From positions 134,561,875 to 134,625,874 of the forward strand of contig CM034546.1 of NCBI GenBank assembly GCA_020055645.1: a DNA stretch of 64,000 bases. The letters are read 5' to 3'. This DNA is from Tomocerus qinae. Taxonomy: Eukaryota > Arthropoda > Collembola > Entomobryomorpha > Tomoceridae. Numbering within the stretch: position 1 is the first letter of the stretch; each line of letters begins with the position of its first letter. Below are positions 20,646 to 32,700 of the stretch, one piece after another. Made by a program: the position numbers and the translations under genes. A model generated the notes under the pieces. It had not been told where the DNA came from and did no database searches. It saw nothing but the letters and a program-made list of their open reading frames with translations.

Positions 20646-23600
20646 ATGTGTCAAAGACTCCTTTACCATGCCAGTTTTTGGTTCGCCGTCTTACTACCTC
20701 AGACAAATGCTGACATTTTTTCTTGCCTACTGCATTCAAAATTTGTGGAGGAATATCAGCAAAGCTTCGAGATACTTTTCGAAGACAGCATATCAGGTTT
20801 GTACAATTTTCATTATTAAAATATTACAAAAACCTGTTTATAAATGTTTAATAGTAAAAAACTGATTTTTATTTATTTTTTAGTATTTCTATCATCCGGA
20901 TCCAATAATGTTCCTATGGCATATTTCTTTAATGCAACTTCTAGAATCTCAGCGAAATCACAAATACTTAATACTCGTAACATGGAAAATGTGATATTTT
21001 TAAGCACTATAAAAGTATTAGACACTATAAATTGGGAATCAAAAGTTTTAAATACAATAACGGAACACATAATGCTTTTGCATCGTGTCATCGTAGTAAT
21101 TGTACAGTTAAACAAGACAAAAGAATTTTTTACGGAAATCATATTAAACTCGGCAATTCTCCAGTTACAAAATGCATATTATTATGATTCTAAATTTCCC
21201 AGAGATCTTTATGTGGTATTTGAATTTGATAACAACGAAACTACAATTTGGGAATTATACAATATTAAGTACAAAAATATCGCTCAAAGAATTGAAATTG
21301 AACTCAACAGTCAGTTCTGTAGTCATCTATACCAAAATATTTTTTGGACTTTACCAAGAAGGCAAAATCTTGGCGACGTACAGCTTCAAACTCATTTTAA
21401 GGTAAATACCAAAAATAGGTTAAATGATTTAAATATAATTATTTGTGCTCATGAGGCTTATTTCGAAGATGTAATTCTCGTCAACTATTAAAAGTAAGAA
21501 TTTACTGAATTTGAGGTAATTTTTTTATTCTGGAACAGAATACGGTTGAAGTAAGGTAGTGGTTACACATTTTCAAAATCGCACACTGAAATTCAGAGCA
21601 TAGCAGGACCCACTTTCGAGGGACCTAACTTCATCTAATTAAAACAATAACATTGATTGATCGATATTTGTGCAGCCACTGCCTTACTTCAACCCAGAAT
21701 ACACTTTCTAGCATATATCTGGTATAAGTCAGTCGATTGACAAAAAATGTAGTGATATACTAAATAGGGAATTGAAATACCTAGCTCCAATTTTCGTTTC
21801 CTGTGTTTTACTTGTGCAGATTGATGCAGATAGTTTATTAGATGTTACAGTTGTTGAAAAGGATGGAAAATGGATACCACAAACCGGTCTTGCATTGCAG
21901 ATAATAGATGACCTTAGGTACACTTTAAATATAAGGTAAAATATTCATCCATTGTAAAAGTCGCATAATTTGCAAAATTTGAATAGTTAAAAGTATTTAA
22001 TAGCTTTGACCTAGAAAAACCTTGTTATTAAGTATTTTTTTTATTATTGCAGTGTTAACCTTACTTTGGGGGCAGCAATTAAAAGGTGGCCAAATAATAC
22101 GCTTAAAGGAATCTCATCTACAAGCCTTCAAAATGGCCAACTTGATGTATTTATCAGCCACACGAGTCTTTTGCCATACCGTCAAGCATTTGTTTCCTTT
22201 CTGCAGCCAACACTACGGACAAAGTTAGTACAATGCAAACTGTTCCAATTATTTATATAGTAGAGTTCAAATGAGACTAGAGTAATGATTTTGATTTTCT
22301 GTGGGATACGTAATTTGAATTCAATTTATTCACATTTTTTATTCACATTTTTTGTTCATTTTTATGCATTTTATCGCTTTTAATATTAAGTCATTATTCG
22401 GAATCCTCAATTATGCATGGTCAAGATTCACATTTACCTTCGCTTATATTTAGCATCGAGAATTGTTTAATTGTTTTCATAAAATTATCAGTCACCACAA
22501 TTTACATATTTTATAGGGTTGTGGCATGTTTTATTCAACCGTCATCATCTTCTGTTCGAGATATTCATACGGGAACATTTCATATTGATGTGTGGATTAC
22601 CATCTGTGGAATTATGTTGCTCACAGGGATTGTCATGCGATTGATATGCATTTCTTCATCCGTGAATAACTTACAAGTTGACGAAAAGAAGGATTCCATC
22701 CAAGGACAAATATTGATTTGGGGATTGGCTGTCATGGCACAACAAGGTTGACTTTGAAAATAAAATTTGACATTTATTCATTCCACAGATGTACTATTAT
22801 GATTTATTTTCCCATAGGTATGAAACATGTCATGTTAATTGTACAATTGTGAAATTCAACTTACAGGATGGCACTTTAGTCCAAAATCCACTCCCAGCAG
22901 AATTGTGTTCTTAACTGGATACGTTTTTGGATACCTTTGCTACGTGGCATATTCCGCAGCTATCGTTTCTATACTGGCCATCCCTGTTATTCCCATTGGC
23001 TCTTTTAGCGAATTACTTGGAAGTAAATTGCAGACTTTGGTAGACAATGATAGCACAACGATGGTCTATTTCTTAGAAGTAATCCTCTTGAAAAGATTCT
23101 ATTTGTATAATAATCTGTATAGTCAATCATTATAATAACCATGCAATTAAAATTACCAGGGACTCAAAAAACAACAAAAACGTGAAAATATTGCCATGGG
23201 CTACAGTTCCATAGGAGCAATGACAAAAATATTCCATTACGAACCGTACTCCCTCATTGGTACGTCACAATTAATTTACCTCACCATTCGGGAATTGGAT
23301 TTTAAGGATTCGTGGATTTGTGATCATATAACAACATTACCTGCCAGCAATGACTTCATTCCTTATGCCATGGTCGTTCCGAAACAGTCTCCTTTTGCTG
23401 AATTTTTTGATTACAAGTATGTGATGTGTTTAAATACAGTTTCCTGACATTATCTCAAATAATTAGCATCGCTTTAATATTATAAAGCTTATTGCCATTG
23501 AATAAAAAAATACTTAATAAATATTTAATAAATAATAAATAATGTAATAAAACTGTTCATTTTTTGTTTCAGGATAATGAGAATGATAGAAGTTGGTTTG

Positions 23601-23831
23601 ATTCAACGTAATGTCATACACCACAATGAGAAGATCTATGTTAATTGTCTACCAAAATCAAATTCTCGTTACGAAGTATTAGGACTCAAAGATGTTTACA
23701 CTGCATTCGTGGCGATATTCTTTGGTTCGTGCTTGTCGGTGGGAATTTTATTTTTAGAAAAAATTTACTTCAGCCAAAGACATTATTGGTCCTTCAAAAA
23801 CTTAAATCACACGACAATGACATTTAGTTAA
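20646..23831 (+). CDS. Ionotropic receptor (divergent IR, iGluR superfamily)
   Basis: Eight exons: 20646-20796, 20884-21470, 21820-21935, 22053-22223, 22517-22746, 22867-23078, 23160-23416, 23573-23831. Phases agree at every join and sum to 661 codons. Signal peptide at residues 1-23, then a short N-terminal domain. S1 has GLALQIIDDLRYTLNI and a retained ligand-binding-type Arg in LLPYRQAF (about 328). TM1 is about 366-386. The pore reads GLAVMAQQGWHFSPKST (about 411-427), the typical IR QQG motif. TM2 follows (RIVFLTGYVFGYLCYVAYSA), then S2, and TM3 is near 617-640. It is expected to be a chemosensory cation-channel subunit in dendritic membranes. The least certain joins are exon 1 and the exon 2 donor (GTAATT). 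It is convergent with the dehydrogenase gene. Confidence 0.85.
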
Positions 23832-24158
23832 CCCTCAAACATTGTAAAATAACATAGAGACAATTATTTTTTGAATTGAGATGTGTCTCATTTTAGAACA
23901 ATTTCATTTAAACACATTTACATTAAAAACAATTTAAACATGGAAATTAAAAATCTAAAAATATTACCAACAGTTTGTACACAAATTAAATTCTATTGTA
24001 TTTACATTGAATCCTATTTAAAATATTTTTATGATAAATACTAAAAATCAGTACAAATAAATATCAAGGTGTTAGTTATAATTTCACAAATTTTATTAGC
24101 ATTATTCAAGAATTATTGCACCAAAAATAAATTTATAATTGGTTGGAAAGACAAAGGT

Positions 24159-25183
24159 TTATTGGGTTCCCTGTATGGTTTTGGTAATTCCACCGTCAAC
24201 TGGAATGGCCACTCCGTTAACATAAGAAGCTGCATCCGAAGCCAAAAATACAACCATATTGACAATGTCATCAATCGTCCCATTTCTCCCAAGGGGATTG
24301 CCTTTTTTAAAGGCTACACCAACTTCCGGACCATAACCAGCCTTATCATGCCAATCTTGATTTTCAATAAATCCAGGATTGATTGAATTTACCCGAACTC
24401 CTTTCGGTCCAAGTTCCAGTGCTAAGCATTCTGTGACCATCATTACAGCCCATTTTGATGTGCTATAACCAATCGCTCCTGGAAACTGGAATTAACAGGA
24501 TAATAATCACTGTAATGATTTTAAATTTGGTGCTAAAAATAAGCAAAATTTTGTCTTATCCGCTAAAATTAGAAAATAATATTTTCCATGCAGAAATAAA
24601 TATTTCGCATTCTTTACTAAAGGTAGAAATAAGTTACCACAATTAATGACAGAATGGGAAATGAAAGGGTTCTAGGAATATTCTTAGTTACTAATTATTA
24701 TTATTTGCAAATACTCACTGCTCGGAGACCAATTCCGCTTGAAATGTTGATAATGTTCCCTTTAGAATTTTCCAGGTGCGGGGCACACAAAGAGCAAAGG
24801 ACGACAGGAGCCCGGACGTTAATTGCCATTTGTTCGTCAAATTTCTTCATCAAGTGGGGATCATCGATAGGACTCATGGCTATAACGCCAGCATTATTAA
24901 CCAATACATCCAGACGTCCGTAATGATTGACCACGGATTTGACCAGGTGGACCAAATCATCTTCCTTGCTCACATCTGCTTTCACCTGCAGAGGTTTATA
25001 ATTACAAGGCGAAATAGCAACACACTTTTCAGCAGCCTGGCTCATTTTCTTCTCGTCTCGTCCTTGCACGACAACTTTGGCTCCTAATTTTGCAAAACGA
25101 AGATTCATTTGCAGACCCATACCCGAACTGGATCCTGTGACAAGGACTACTTTGTCTTTGAAACTTATATTTTCTGTTGCCAT
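24159..25183 (-). CDS. Classical short-chain dehydrogenase/reductase (SDR)
   Basis: Two exons, 25183-24719 and 24485-24159, phase 0, 263 residues. Rossmann motif TGSSSGMG at 16-23, NNAG at 96-99, catalytic Ser at 148/149 (NISSG), YSTSK with Y162 and K166, and the PG motif at NPGF. These define a classical NAD(P)-dependent SDR of the FabG/glucose-dehydrogenase-like group. The GRDEKK after beta-2 (G41-R42-D43) favours NADP(H). The substrate cannot be told. An in-frame upstream ATG at 25222 would add 13 residues. I chose MATENISFKD because SDRs begin about 10 residues before the first strand. The 233-nt intron has a GTGAGT donor and a TTCCAG acceptor. Confidence 0.9.
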
Positions 25184-25222
25184 CTTTGAAAATCTGAAAT
25201 TATCAAAAATATTATTTTGCAT

Positions 25223-27208
25223 GAAATATTTATACTATTTAGGTCAGTTCAGAGGTACCTTTATAAACACGATTATTTTGGAAATAATTTAGAAAATTGG
25301 AACTAATATTTGAAATTGGTTTGTTTTAAAACACGCCAGCTTGTAACAAAAAAAACCTCGATAAATCTTTAAATCATGTTTTGTGCTCAGAAATGTTAAG
25401 TTTAGGAATGAGATTCAAGTCGCTGTCTCTACTACTGGAAAGTGTTCACACGGACGGAGTTACTTTTATAAGAAATCTGTATAGGTTTTTATGCAGTTCT
25501 CAAGCAATTTTCAAGGTGAATGCCGTAATTGCATCGTGCATTTGTCATTAGTCATTGCGTCGGCAGTGCAAGAGTCATTATTTACGCATACCGTACTTCC
25601 TATAATAATTCTAGTAATTTCTTAATAAATTATATGCATTAGATTGAAGAAGCTTACTGATTTCTTATTACATTACTTGAGTTATTTACTTAGCCTTTCC
25701 GTTTTTCATCATTTTGAACCGTTTTTGTATGATTATGAATATTTATATATTTAGGCGACGGAAGATTTCCAAAACATTCTACTAGATATAGTAAATGTCT
25801 CTGGGGATTAAAACCCTTCAAGTAATTGTCTCGATTCATGCTTGAAATTATTTAACGCACGGTTCAAACTAAATTGCATAATCGCTTCTAGAATGGAGAA
25901 AGAAAGCTCGCCAGTTTTTATTCCTTCCACTGCTTGAGATTTAATAATATAATTTTACGCTAGGAATATTACATTTCAATTTTATAATACTATATGCCTT
26001 CATAATATATATTACAATGTAGGTATCTTCCTACATAGAAAGTGGGTTTATATTGACATATTATGTATAATTGTAAGTAGCTCACTCAAGGTAACCTTTT
26101 CACTGGCAACAAGAACTCTAGATGAATTTTTCTGTCAATATACAACTATGAGAACATTAAGTGATAATTTTTTGCATTTTTAAAGCAACATAAATTGGCA
26201 AATCACTCTCAAAACTTACATTTAAAAATATGTTACCCTACTCGTATGCAGACAGATGAACTTGCGTGTCTCAAGATAATAAATCAAGTATAATGTGCAA
26301 TGCCTATACAAGATATACTTACAACATGACGTAATACAAATATTAACTTCTCCTGATGTCATTTAATTATTGCAAAAACTAGTACACACCGGTTTGCTAT
26401 TAGATATAAATTATTTCGCCACGCAGTCTTAAATGTAGTCTGCCTTGACATTCGGAGTGTGGGTGGTGTCTTATATAATATTTTTTGCAATTGAATTTCC
26501 CTACATTTTGAAAAGGAAATAGCTTACCTGTAACCGTATTAAATATGAAACAATGGCAAACAGCATTCAATATTCTACTACTTTGCTGTCAAAATTACTG
26601 AATTAAAATATTTATGCATTTGAAAATTATAGATTTCTGAAATCCTCAAAATATTATATACTTACATTATAATTAATATTATTTGCTGTATTTGCATTTC
26701 TTCCAACACTTTTGTCATTCACACATTTTTACACTTGTGCATTATGCAATAATAACATTTCATACAATTATTACAACCAGATTATAAACATGATCTTGCT
26801 TATCATCTGTGACTGTTTGTTCAGATCTATATAAAAAGTGGGGAAGAACCACTTGCGTTAAATAGTAGGATGAGAGTGCTTGTGACGGTGAGATTCATAA
26901 GAGATCAAGGTTAGAGCTCAAAAAGTTTAAACATAACATACTTTTATTTTATTACAGTAGCTATGAATATGAATCCTCTACATACTATATTTAAGTACAA
27001 CTGCATTACGTATAATATCGGCAAAATATTTTATAAAGTTGTTCTCTTTATAAATAAACATAATGATAGTTGATAATATTCTGTCAATACTAGGTTTTCA
27101 AAGTACGTTGTAGTTATTTCATCTATACTCTTATACGATAATGTGTACAATCAAGATTGATCTTTGCTTTGTTCCTTTATCTATAATCCAATGCTCTCAA
27201 TCATAATA
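25223..27208. other. Intergenic, nothing recognised
   Basis: AT-rich with no open frame of note and no bounded repeat. Confidence 0.5.
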
Positions 27209-27338
27209 AATTATTAATGCCATCGGCGTGAATGAGCGCTAGCGAATCTTTAGAACTTGAATTGTAGCTACAGTATGTAAAACATTGACATATTATCAGG
27301 GCGAAACCTGCTAGCCCACAATTTCTCCCAGAAAACAT
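27209..27338 (-). pseudogene. 5' stub of a third Ig-receptor copy
   Basis: ATG at 27336-27338 opens MFSGRNCGLAGFALIICQCF, closely matching the signal peptides at 34510 and 41277, and continues to ...NSSSKDS before similarity stops near 27240. The upstream region (27339-27530) also matches the promoters of the two full copies, with the TATA-like element at 27485-27492 about 147 bp before the ATG. No further exons are found to the left. It is a truncated duplicate or promoter relic. Confidence 0.7.
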
Positions 27339-27847
27339 GGTTCAGTATGGTTCAAAATAATGTAATGATAAAATATGAAATACAAAACGTGAAGCACTAA
27401 GAATAATATTTGTAAAAGATGGGAATTTTTGTGTGTTCCGGCAAAGCACTTTGGAGATAAACTTGCACTGCAGAAAATCAACTGTACTTATACAAAAGAT
27501 GAACACACAAGGTTATTTATATTAAATAATACTATTTACTGTTAAGCATATTATGATTATTTTCTTGCTCTGAAGAGCTATTATAACTGACGTTTTACCT
27601 TAGTTAAAAGGCTAATTTTGGCATTTTTATAATGTAACTAGAAATGACCAATTGCGGAAAAAATCAATAAATACTACTACTCAGATATCGGAATGGTAGT
27701 TATCTACATCAAAGGAATGAGCACTACTTAGGACAATCCTGCAATGTTGGAATCACCAAATACTTCACATAGCCTAGAAAAATGGAGATTTCAATTTCCA
27801 GGCCGAAAACAGACTCAAAAGATCAAAAGACATTTTCTCCATGGTAT

Positions 27848-27910
27848 ATTTTTAAATAATAATAATTATTTAAAAATTTTCTAATGTACAATTATTGTAC
27901 ATTAGAAAAT
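27848..27910. repeat. Two abutting perfect palindromes
   Basis: 27848-27877 is a 13-bp inverted repeat with a 4-nt loop (AATA). 27876-27910 is a 17-bp perfect inverted repeat (ATTTTCTAATGTACAAT) with a single central base. They share their border bases and could extrude as a double cruciform. Confidence 0.6.
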
Positions 27911-28021
27911 ATCGTTTATGAGGAGGTATTTCCGGATTAGACTGAATAAGACCCGTTTCCTGGCTTTCTAACACTGGTTCTAACTCAGTTCACCTAAAAC
28001 TGCTAGGATTTATGATCGGTA

Positions 28022-28310
28022 TGGGGTGAAATGACTGCACAAAGAGAGAACAATAAAATTTTGACACAGACAAACGTAGAGTTTATTATTAAGTGAAATG
28101 ATGACACGACAAGTTCCCTAAAACCTGACAAGACTGACTGACAGTCGTCCGCGACTGACGAGGGTTCCCGACCAACTAACGAGAGAGTCTCCTTTTCTCC
28201 GAGTGTATGGAGTCGTTGTGGGTGAAACTGGGAGGTGGGTGGTTAATTAGAATATTAGAGATGTAATGCTAATGAGGGTGGTAGAGTGGGTGGTGAGGAG
28301 CCTCCTCACA
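28022..28310 (-). mobile_element. Candidate solo LTR
   Basis: On the minus strand it begins TGTGAGGAGG and ends CACCCCA (TG...CA). It includes an AATAAA signal before a T-rich stretch. It is flanked by CGGTA (28017-28021) and CGTTA (28311-28315), a 5-bp duplication with one mismatch. It is more GC-rich than its surroundings. No internal coding region remains. The class (BEL/Pao or gypsy) cannot be told. Confidence 0.45.
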
Positions 28311-30414
28311 CGTTAACAAAAATAATAGAAAGAAAAGAATGATTAGGTTTAAAAAGGCAGAGTTGGATTATCTACATCCCAAGGACAGAATTTGAGAATT
28401 TTTTATTTGAAGATTTATTTAGTGTATAACAATTTTAAATTTAAGTATCTAGATAACATAATAAATGTCTTAATATCCATTTACATAATTCATGGCGTAA
28501 ACTGATGTATACAAGAAGCACCTTTTAAGTAAACAATAACATTTATATAATACAGATGTTTTTATGGAATGGTTTACTGCAGCGATTCCTTTAATTGGCT
28601 GTAGCTGTAGCTATTTAATTTTACTGTACTACATTCGTCGCTTTTCTGGTAAATAAACATGAGCAATTAATGCTAACACGCAATGGTTACAATTTATTTT
28701 ACTTGTGTAGTACTCCAATTACTTACGTCATTTTTGAAGCGTTTGATAATAACCCAGCCAAGTATTGCCAGCCCGAGAAATATCAATAGCAACAGAGCTA
28801 TTTTTGCTACATCTATCTTAATAACGACGTCACTTATCTTTCTCAGCAAGTGATCCATTTTGTGGATTGTCTTGTTCATCAGTCCATATTCTAAATTCAG
28901 AAAATAATGAATTAAGTACACTTACCTATCATACTGAATAATATTCTAAAGTTTTTAGTAACCAAATTGTTACTTCGTACAGTTGAGTTTTTTTACGTTT
29001 CATATTTTTACCAAAAATTTACAAAAATTATTTACAACAAAAATAATACATTTACCATAAATACTTTTAAATCAGGAACTTTTAATAATTTATTATTCAT
29101 CCCGATTAACAATATATTTAGTCAAAGTACCTTTTTGAGTATTATTTAAAGCTGACACAAAGAGTGTGACGCTGTTTTGTGGAGAAGTCGAATTTTCTAG
29201 CGAGCAGACATAAAAGGCTCCTATTTGTAAATGGGATGTCTCCATTAAGAAACCTTTTCGAGGGTCGTAATAGAGATATTCATGTTTCTCTAATTTTCTA
29301 TACTCTTTCTGCAAATTGCGATGAAAAATGTTAATTAGTCTTTCCCTTAGTAAATAGTGAAATTATTGCTGAATCCTCTAGTCTTACATGGGGTTCGTGG
29401 TAATAAAGATCAACACCAACTTCAGGATGATTAACTCTACATGGTAGTACTGTTATTGGTGCTTTTACGTCAATCGAAACGTTAACATGTCCTCCAGCAT
29501 TTAATAGGCCAATTAATTCATTGTATGCTATTTAAATTCAACGATTGTAAACCAAGATACAAATAAAATGAAGATTTCTATCTTGATAATTTATCTAAAT
29601 GGAGATTGCACAATTTAAACAACTTACATCCTTTAGTAAAAATGTAGACTGATGAGCTTGAAATGGCCATGTTTCCTTTTCTTCCACATTTGTATTCACC
29701 ATAGTGCTGGTAAAAACATCTACTGGAACCCAAATCATACTTCTGAAGCAAGGAGAGTACATGGAAGAGTCAGTTTTATTAGTTGCATACAAATATCTTG
29801 CCGAGTTGGAAGTAGCCTACAATCGATAAATACATTTATGCGTATTTCAGTAACAATTTCAGTTTGATGAAAAAACTCTTAAAATGTGAGTTGATAACTT
29901 ACAGCCAGTTCATCTCCTTGATAAGTCCACTCTGTGGGATACTCCGATACACAATATAACTTAACTGACAAGAAGCCTGGTGACATTGTCACGTTTAGAT
30001 CAGTGACGACATGATATTTCAATCGCCATGGAAATCTGCATTGTCTTTCCATTATAATTACAGGATTCGGAGTCGATTGATTGCACCTGTATTAAAATAA
30101 AGTTCACTAAAATATGTTATTATTCGAGACCAGAGTTTCGTATATAACTATTTTCCAACTATTTGTTTGTACATCCGGGAAATGGGGGAAATTGTGAATA
30201 ATGGGAAATAAAGCTCTTTTTAAGTTTTTGTTGTACCCAAGACCCAAACCTCTTTTTCATATTATAATCATGATAAAACTAATTGCTGGCTAAATACTTT
30301 TCTAGTACCAAAATATTACACAATAAAATTATAATTTGCAAAACACAAACTATTTTTTAAATAAGAACTAGGTTTTAAATTGTCTTGATTATAATTTAGA
30401 TTCAACAAACCACG

Positions 30415-30699
30415 TCGATCTGTACGCTTGCCGAGTAATATTTTGCGAGTCCTAAAATTTTAAAACAGAAGTGTTAAGAATTACCTAAAGCTTTGGCTGT
30501 TGTACGAATTCTGTGTTATTGTCATGAACTCCACTTTGTAAGATACTCCGATACACAATATAAATTAACTGACGAGTAGCCTGTTGGCATTGTCACGTTC
30601 AGATCAGTGACGACATAATACTTTAATCGATTTGTTACTGAATATTAAATGTGTACTCTTGCCATTATAATGACAGGATTCGAAGTCGACTGATTGCAC
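30415..30699 (-). pseudogene. Relict duplicated exons 10 and 11 inside copy 1
   Basis: 30523-30699 matches exon 11 (29903-30086) but has an in-frame stop in the RVHI codons and loses the 3' end. 30415-30500 matches the exon 10 region (31090-31200) in decayed form. They are joined by a segment matching the intron after exon 9, so a local tandem duplication with internal deletion occurred within the gene. Confidence 0.65.
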
Positions 30700-30706
30700 C
30701 TGTATC

Positions 30707-30885
30707 CAAGCACGTATCCAGTAGGGGGGCGGGGGGGGGGCGCAGCGCCCCCCCTAAATCTGTGAAAAAGAGAGGATTTTTTCGAAAAATTGCAAAAATT
30801 TTTCGCGCTTCGCGCGAATATGTCTTATTTTTGACATTATTTTTGGTTCCGCCCCCCCTTGACCAAATTTCTAGATACGTGCCTG
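30707..30885. mobile_element. hAT-type MITE, GC-hairpin family (copy a)
   Basis: 179 bp. Ends CAAGCACGTATCCAG and CTAGATACGTGCCTG (15-bp inverted repeats, 2 mismatches), with the 8-bp target duplication CCTGTATC at 30699-30706 and 30886-30893. The interior has G and C runs and the self-complementary motif TTCGCGCTTCGCGCG. It inserted across the splice acceptor of the relict exon 11. Confidence 0.85.
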
Positions 30886-32449
30886 CCTGTATCACATATC
30901 AAGAGTTGAACCTCATTGAAAGTTTATATTGTACCTACGACCAAAACCTCTTTATATTACAATCATGACAAATAAAGCTATTAAAAACTTTGTTAGTGCC
31001 GAAACATTGCACATCATAAAACTCCAATTTTAAAAGTCAATAATAACCTTTTTAGAATTTATATAGTTAAATGAAATTATGTTAATTATAGTTCAAATTC
31101 AACGAACCACTGCGAAGTTGACGACAACTGATCAGACGAGTAATATTTTAAGGGTCCTGAAATTTTAATACAGAAGTGTTAAAAATTTTCTAACGCTTTG
31201 GCCTTTTTACGAATTCTGTGTTATTGTCATACCTCCTAAATTGGTGTATTTGTCTAGAGTTACATTCGCCATTACAACTTCTGTGGAATTCCATACAGTT
31301 GCAGAACAAGATACGGATTCCGAATCTTCAGGTAGATCAATCGAAATTACGTCCACATATCCCCATTGTTCAGGGAGAACATTTAATAGACGTCTTACGA
31401 TTGTCTTTGCGTATTCTAAATGTTCAAAGTGCTTCATACTTATTAATAATTGTATTTTTCAAATTTGCACACAGGTGGTCTTATAATATTCTCTAGTAAC
31501 CTGCTTCTTTCAATGAAAGGGTTGTGCCATTCTTGTAATTAAAGTTCCATTGAATGCTGCCATCATAGAAGACGTAGCGAGATGCAATACAACGCAGATC
31601 GATGGTATCCCCTACAAAATAATTTATTTGTTCCTCTGTCCACATATAAACTTTCAAGCTTTCTGATGCATTTATTTGACTTGGATTAATATCTGAAAAC
31701 AGTTGTTAAGTAACTATAGAATTTTATCAACGAAATTATGTATTTATGATGTTACAGAAAATTATTTTAAGCTTACAGTAACCAGTGGGAGAAGCCACGA
31801 TGTTAACTAAACTCTTGTATTGGTTTGCACCTCTAAAAGAACTTTGCTTAATGTCACATGAAATCACCGATGTTGTATATTTCAATGTAGGCGTGGTGCG
31901 GGTGCGATACGTATGTCTGCTATAACTATCATAGGAAGAATAAGGTTTGCCTGGATTGTATGTGGTCTCTTTAATGGGTTGATGCTGAAAAATAAATTGT
32001 AAATAATTTCGGATTAATGACAACTCAAACCTTCTCAAATTCCTTAAATTACCAATGTGTAATATTTCTCCATGATATTTGTCTGCGATTTGGTCTCCGT
32101 ATTTGTGTAGTATATTGTCTCCTCAAATTCAGCATACAGGTCAGAGGAACAGGTAAATTTCGATCTATTATCACTGTAGGAATAATACGTTACTGGTAAG
32201 TCCTCTTCGCCTGATACGAGTTTCGCTAAAATTATAAAAAATGTTCAAAAATCAAATATGAGACATTATCTGTCACTCCGAATACAATTTTTCGGAATTA
32301 CTATTAAGTGGATGGTTAATTATATTGTTGAAATCCTCCTAGTTATCTGATTCTGCATTGTATTAAATTAAATTAGTATCTACAATTAAATCAGGTAATC
32401 ATTCAGAAATTTGGCCGAAAGGGGGGTGTAACTGTAACATAATGATGGC

Positions 32450-32700
32450 CAAGGCTGTATTGAGGGGGGGCATTGGGGGCAAATGCCCCCCCCCCCCGAA
32501 ATCCAAGAAAAGGGAAAATTTCTCCTCAAAACACCAAAAAATTTCGCGCTTCGCGCGATTTTATGTGATTTTTAGGTTGTTATTGACTCATTTTAGACGA
32601 AATAAGCCAAAATTTTCCGCGCTTCGCGCTATTATGCCTAATACATATAAGTTTATGGCGTCATTGCCCCCTCCGAAATCGACTTCTAAATACGGTACTG
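32450..32700. mobile_element. hAT-type MITE, GC-hairpin family (copy b)
   Basis: 251 bp, flanked by the perfect 8-bp duplication ATGATGGC (32442-32449 and 32701-32708). The ends are CAAGGCTGTATTGAG and CTAAATACGGTACTG. It contains two TTCGCGCTTCGCGC-type hairpins and a C13 run. The paralogous intron in copy 2 (about 39282-39300) has the unoccupied site with a single copy of the target, confirming insertion after gene duplication. Confidence 0.9.

Noticed and set aside
30721..30751. G-run as a CpG island or promoter
   Set aside because: The run lies inside a MITE with defined ends and target duplication.
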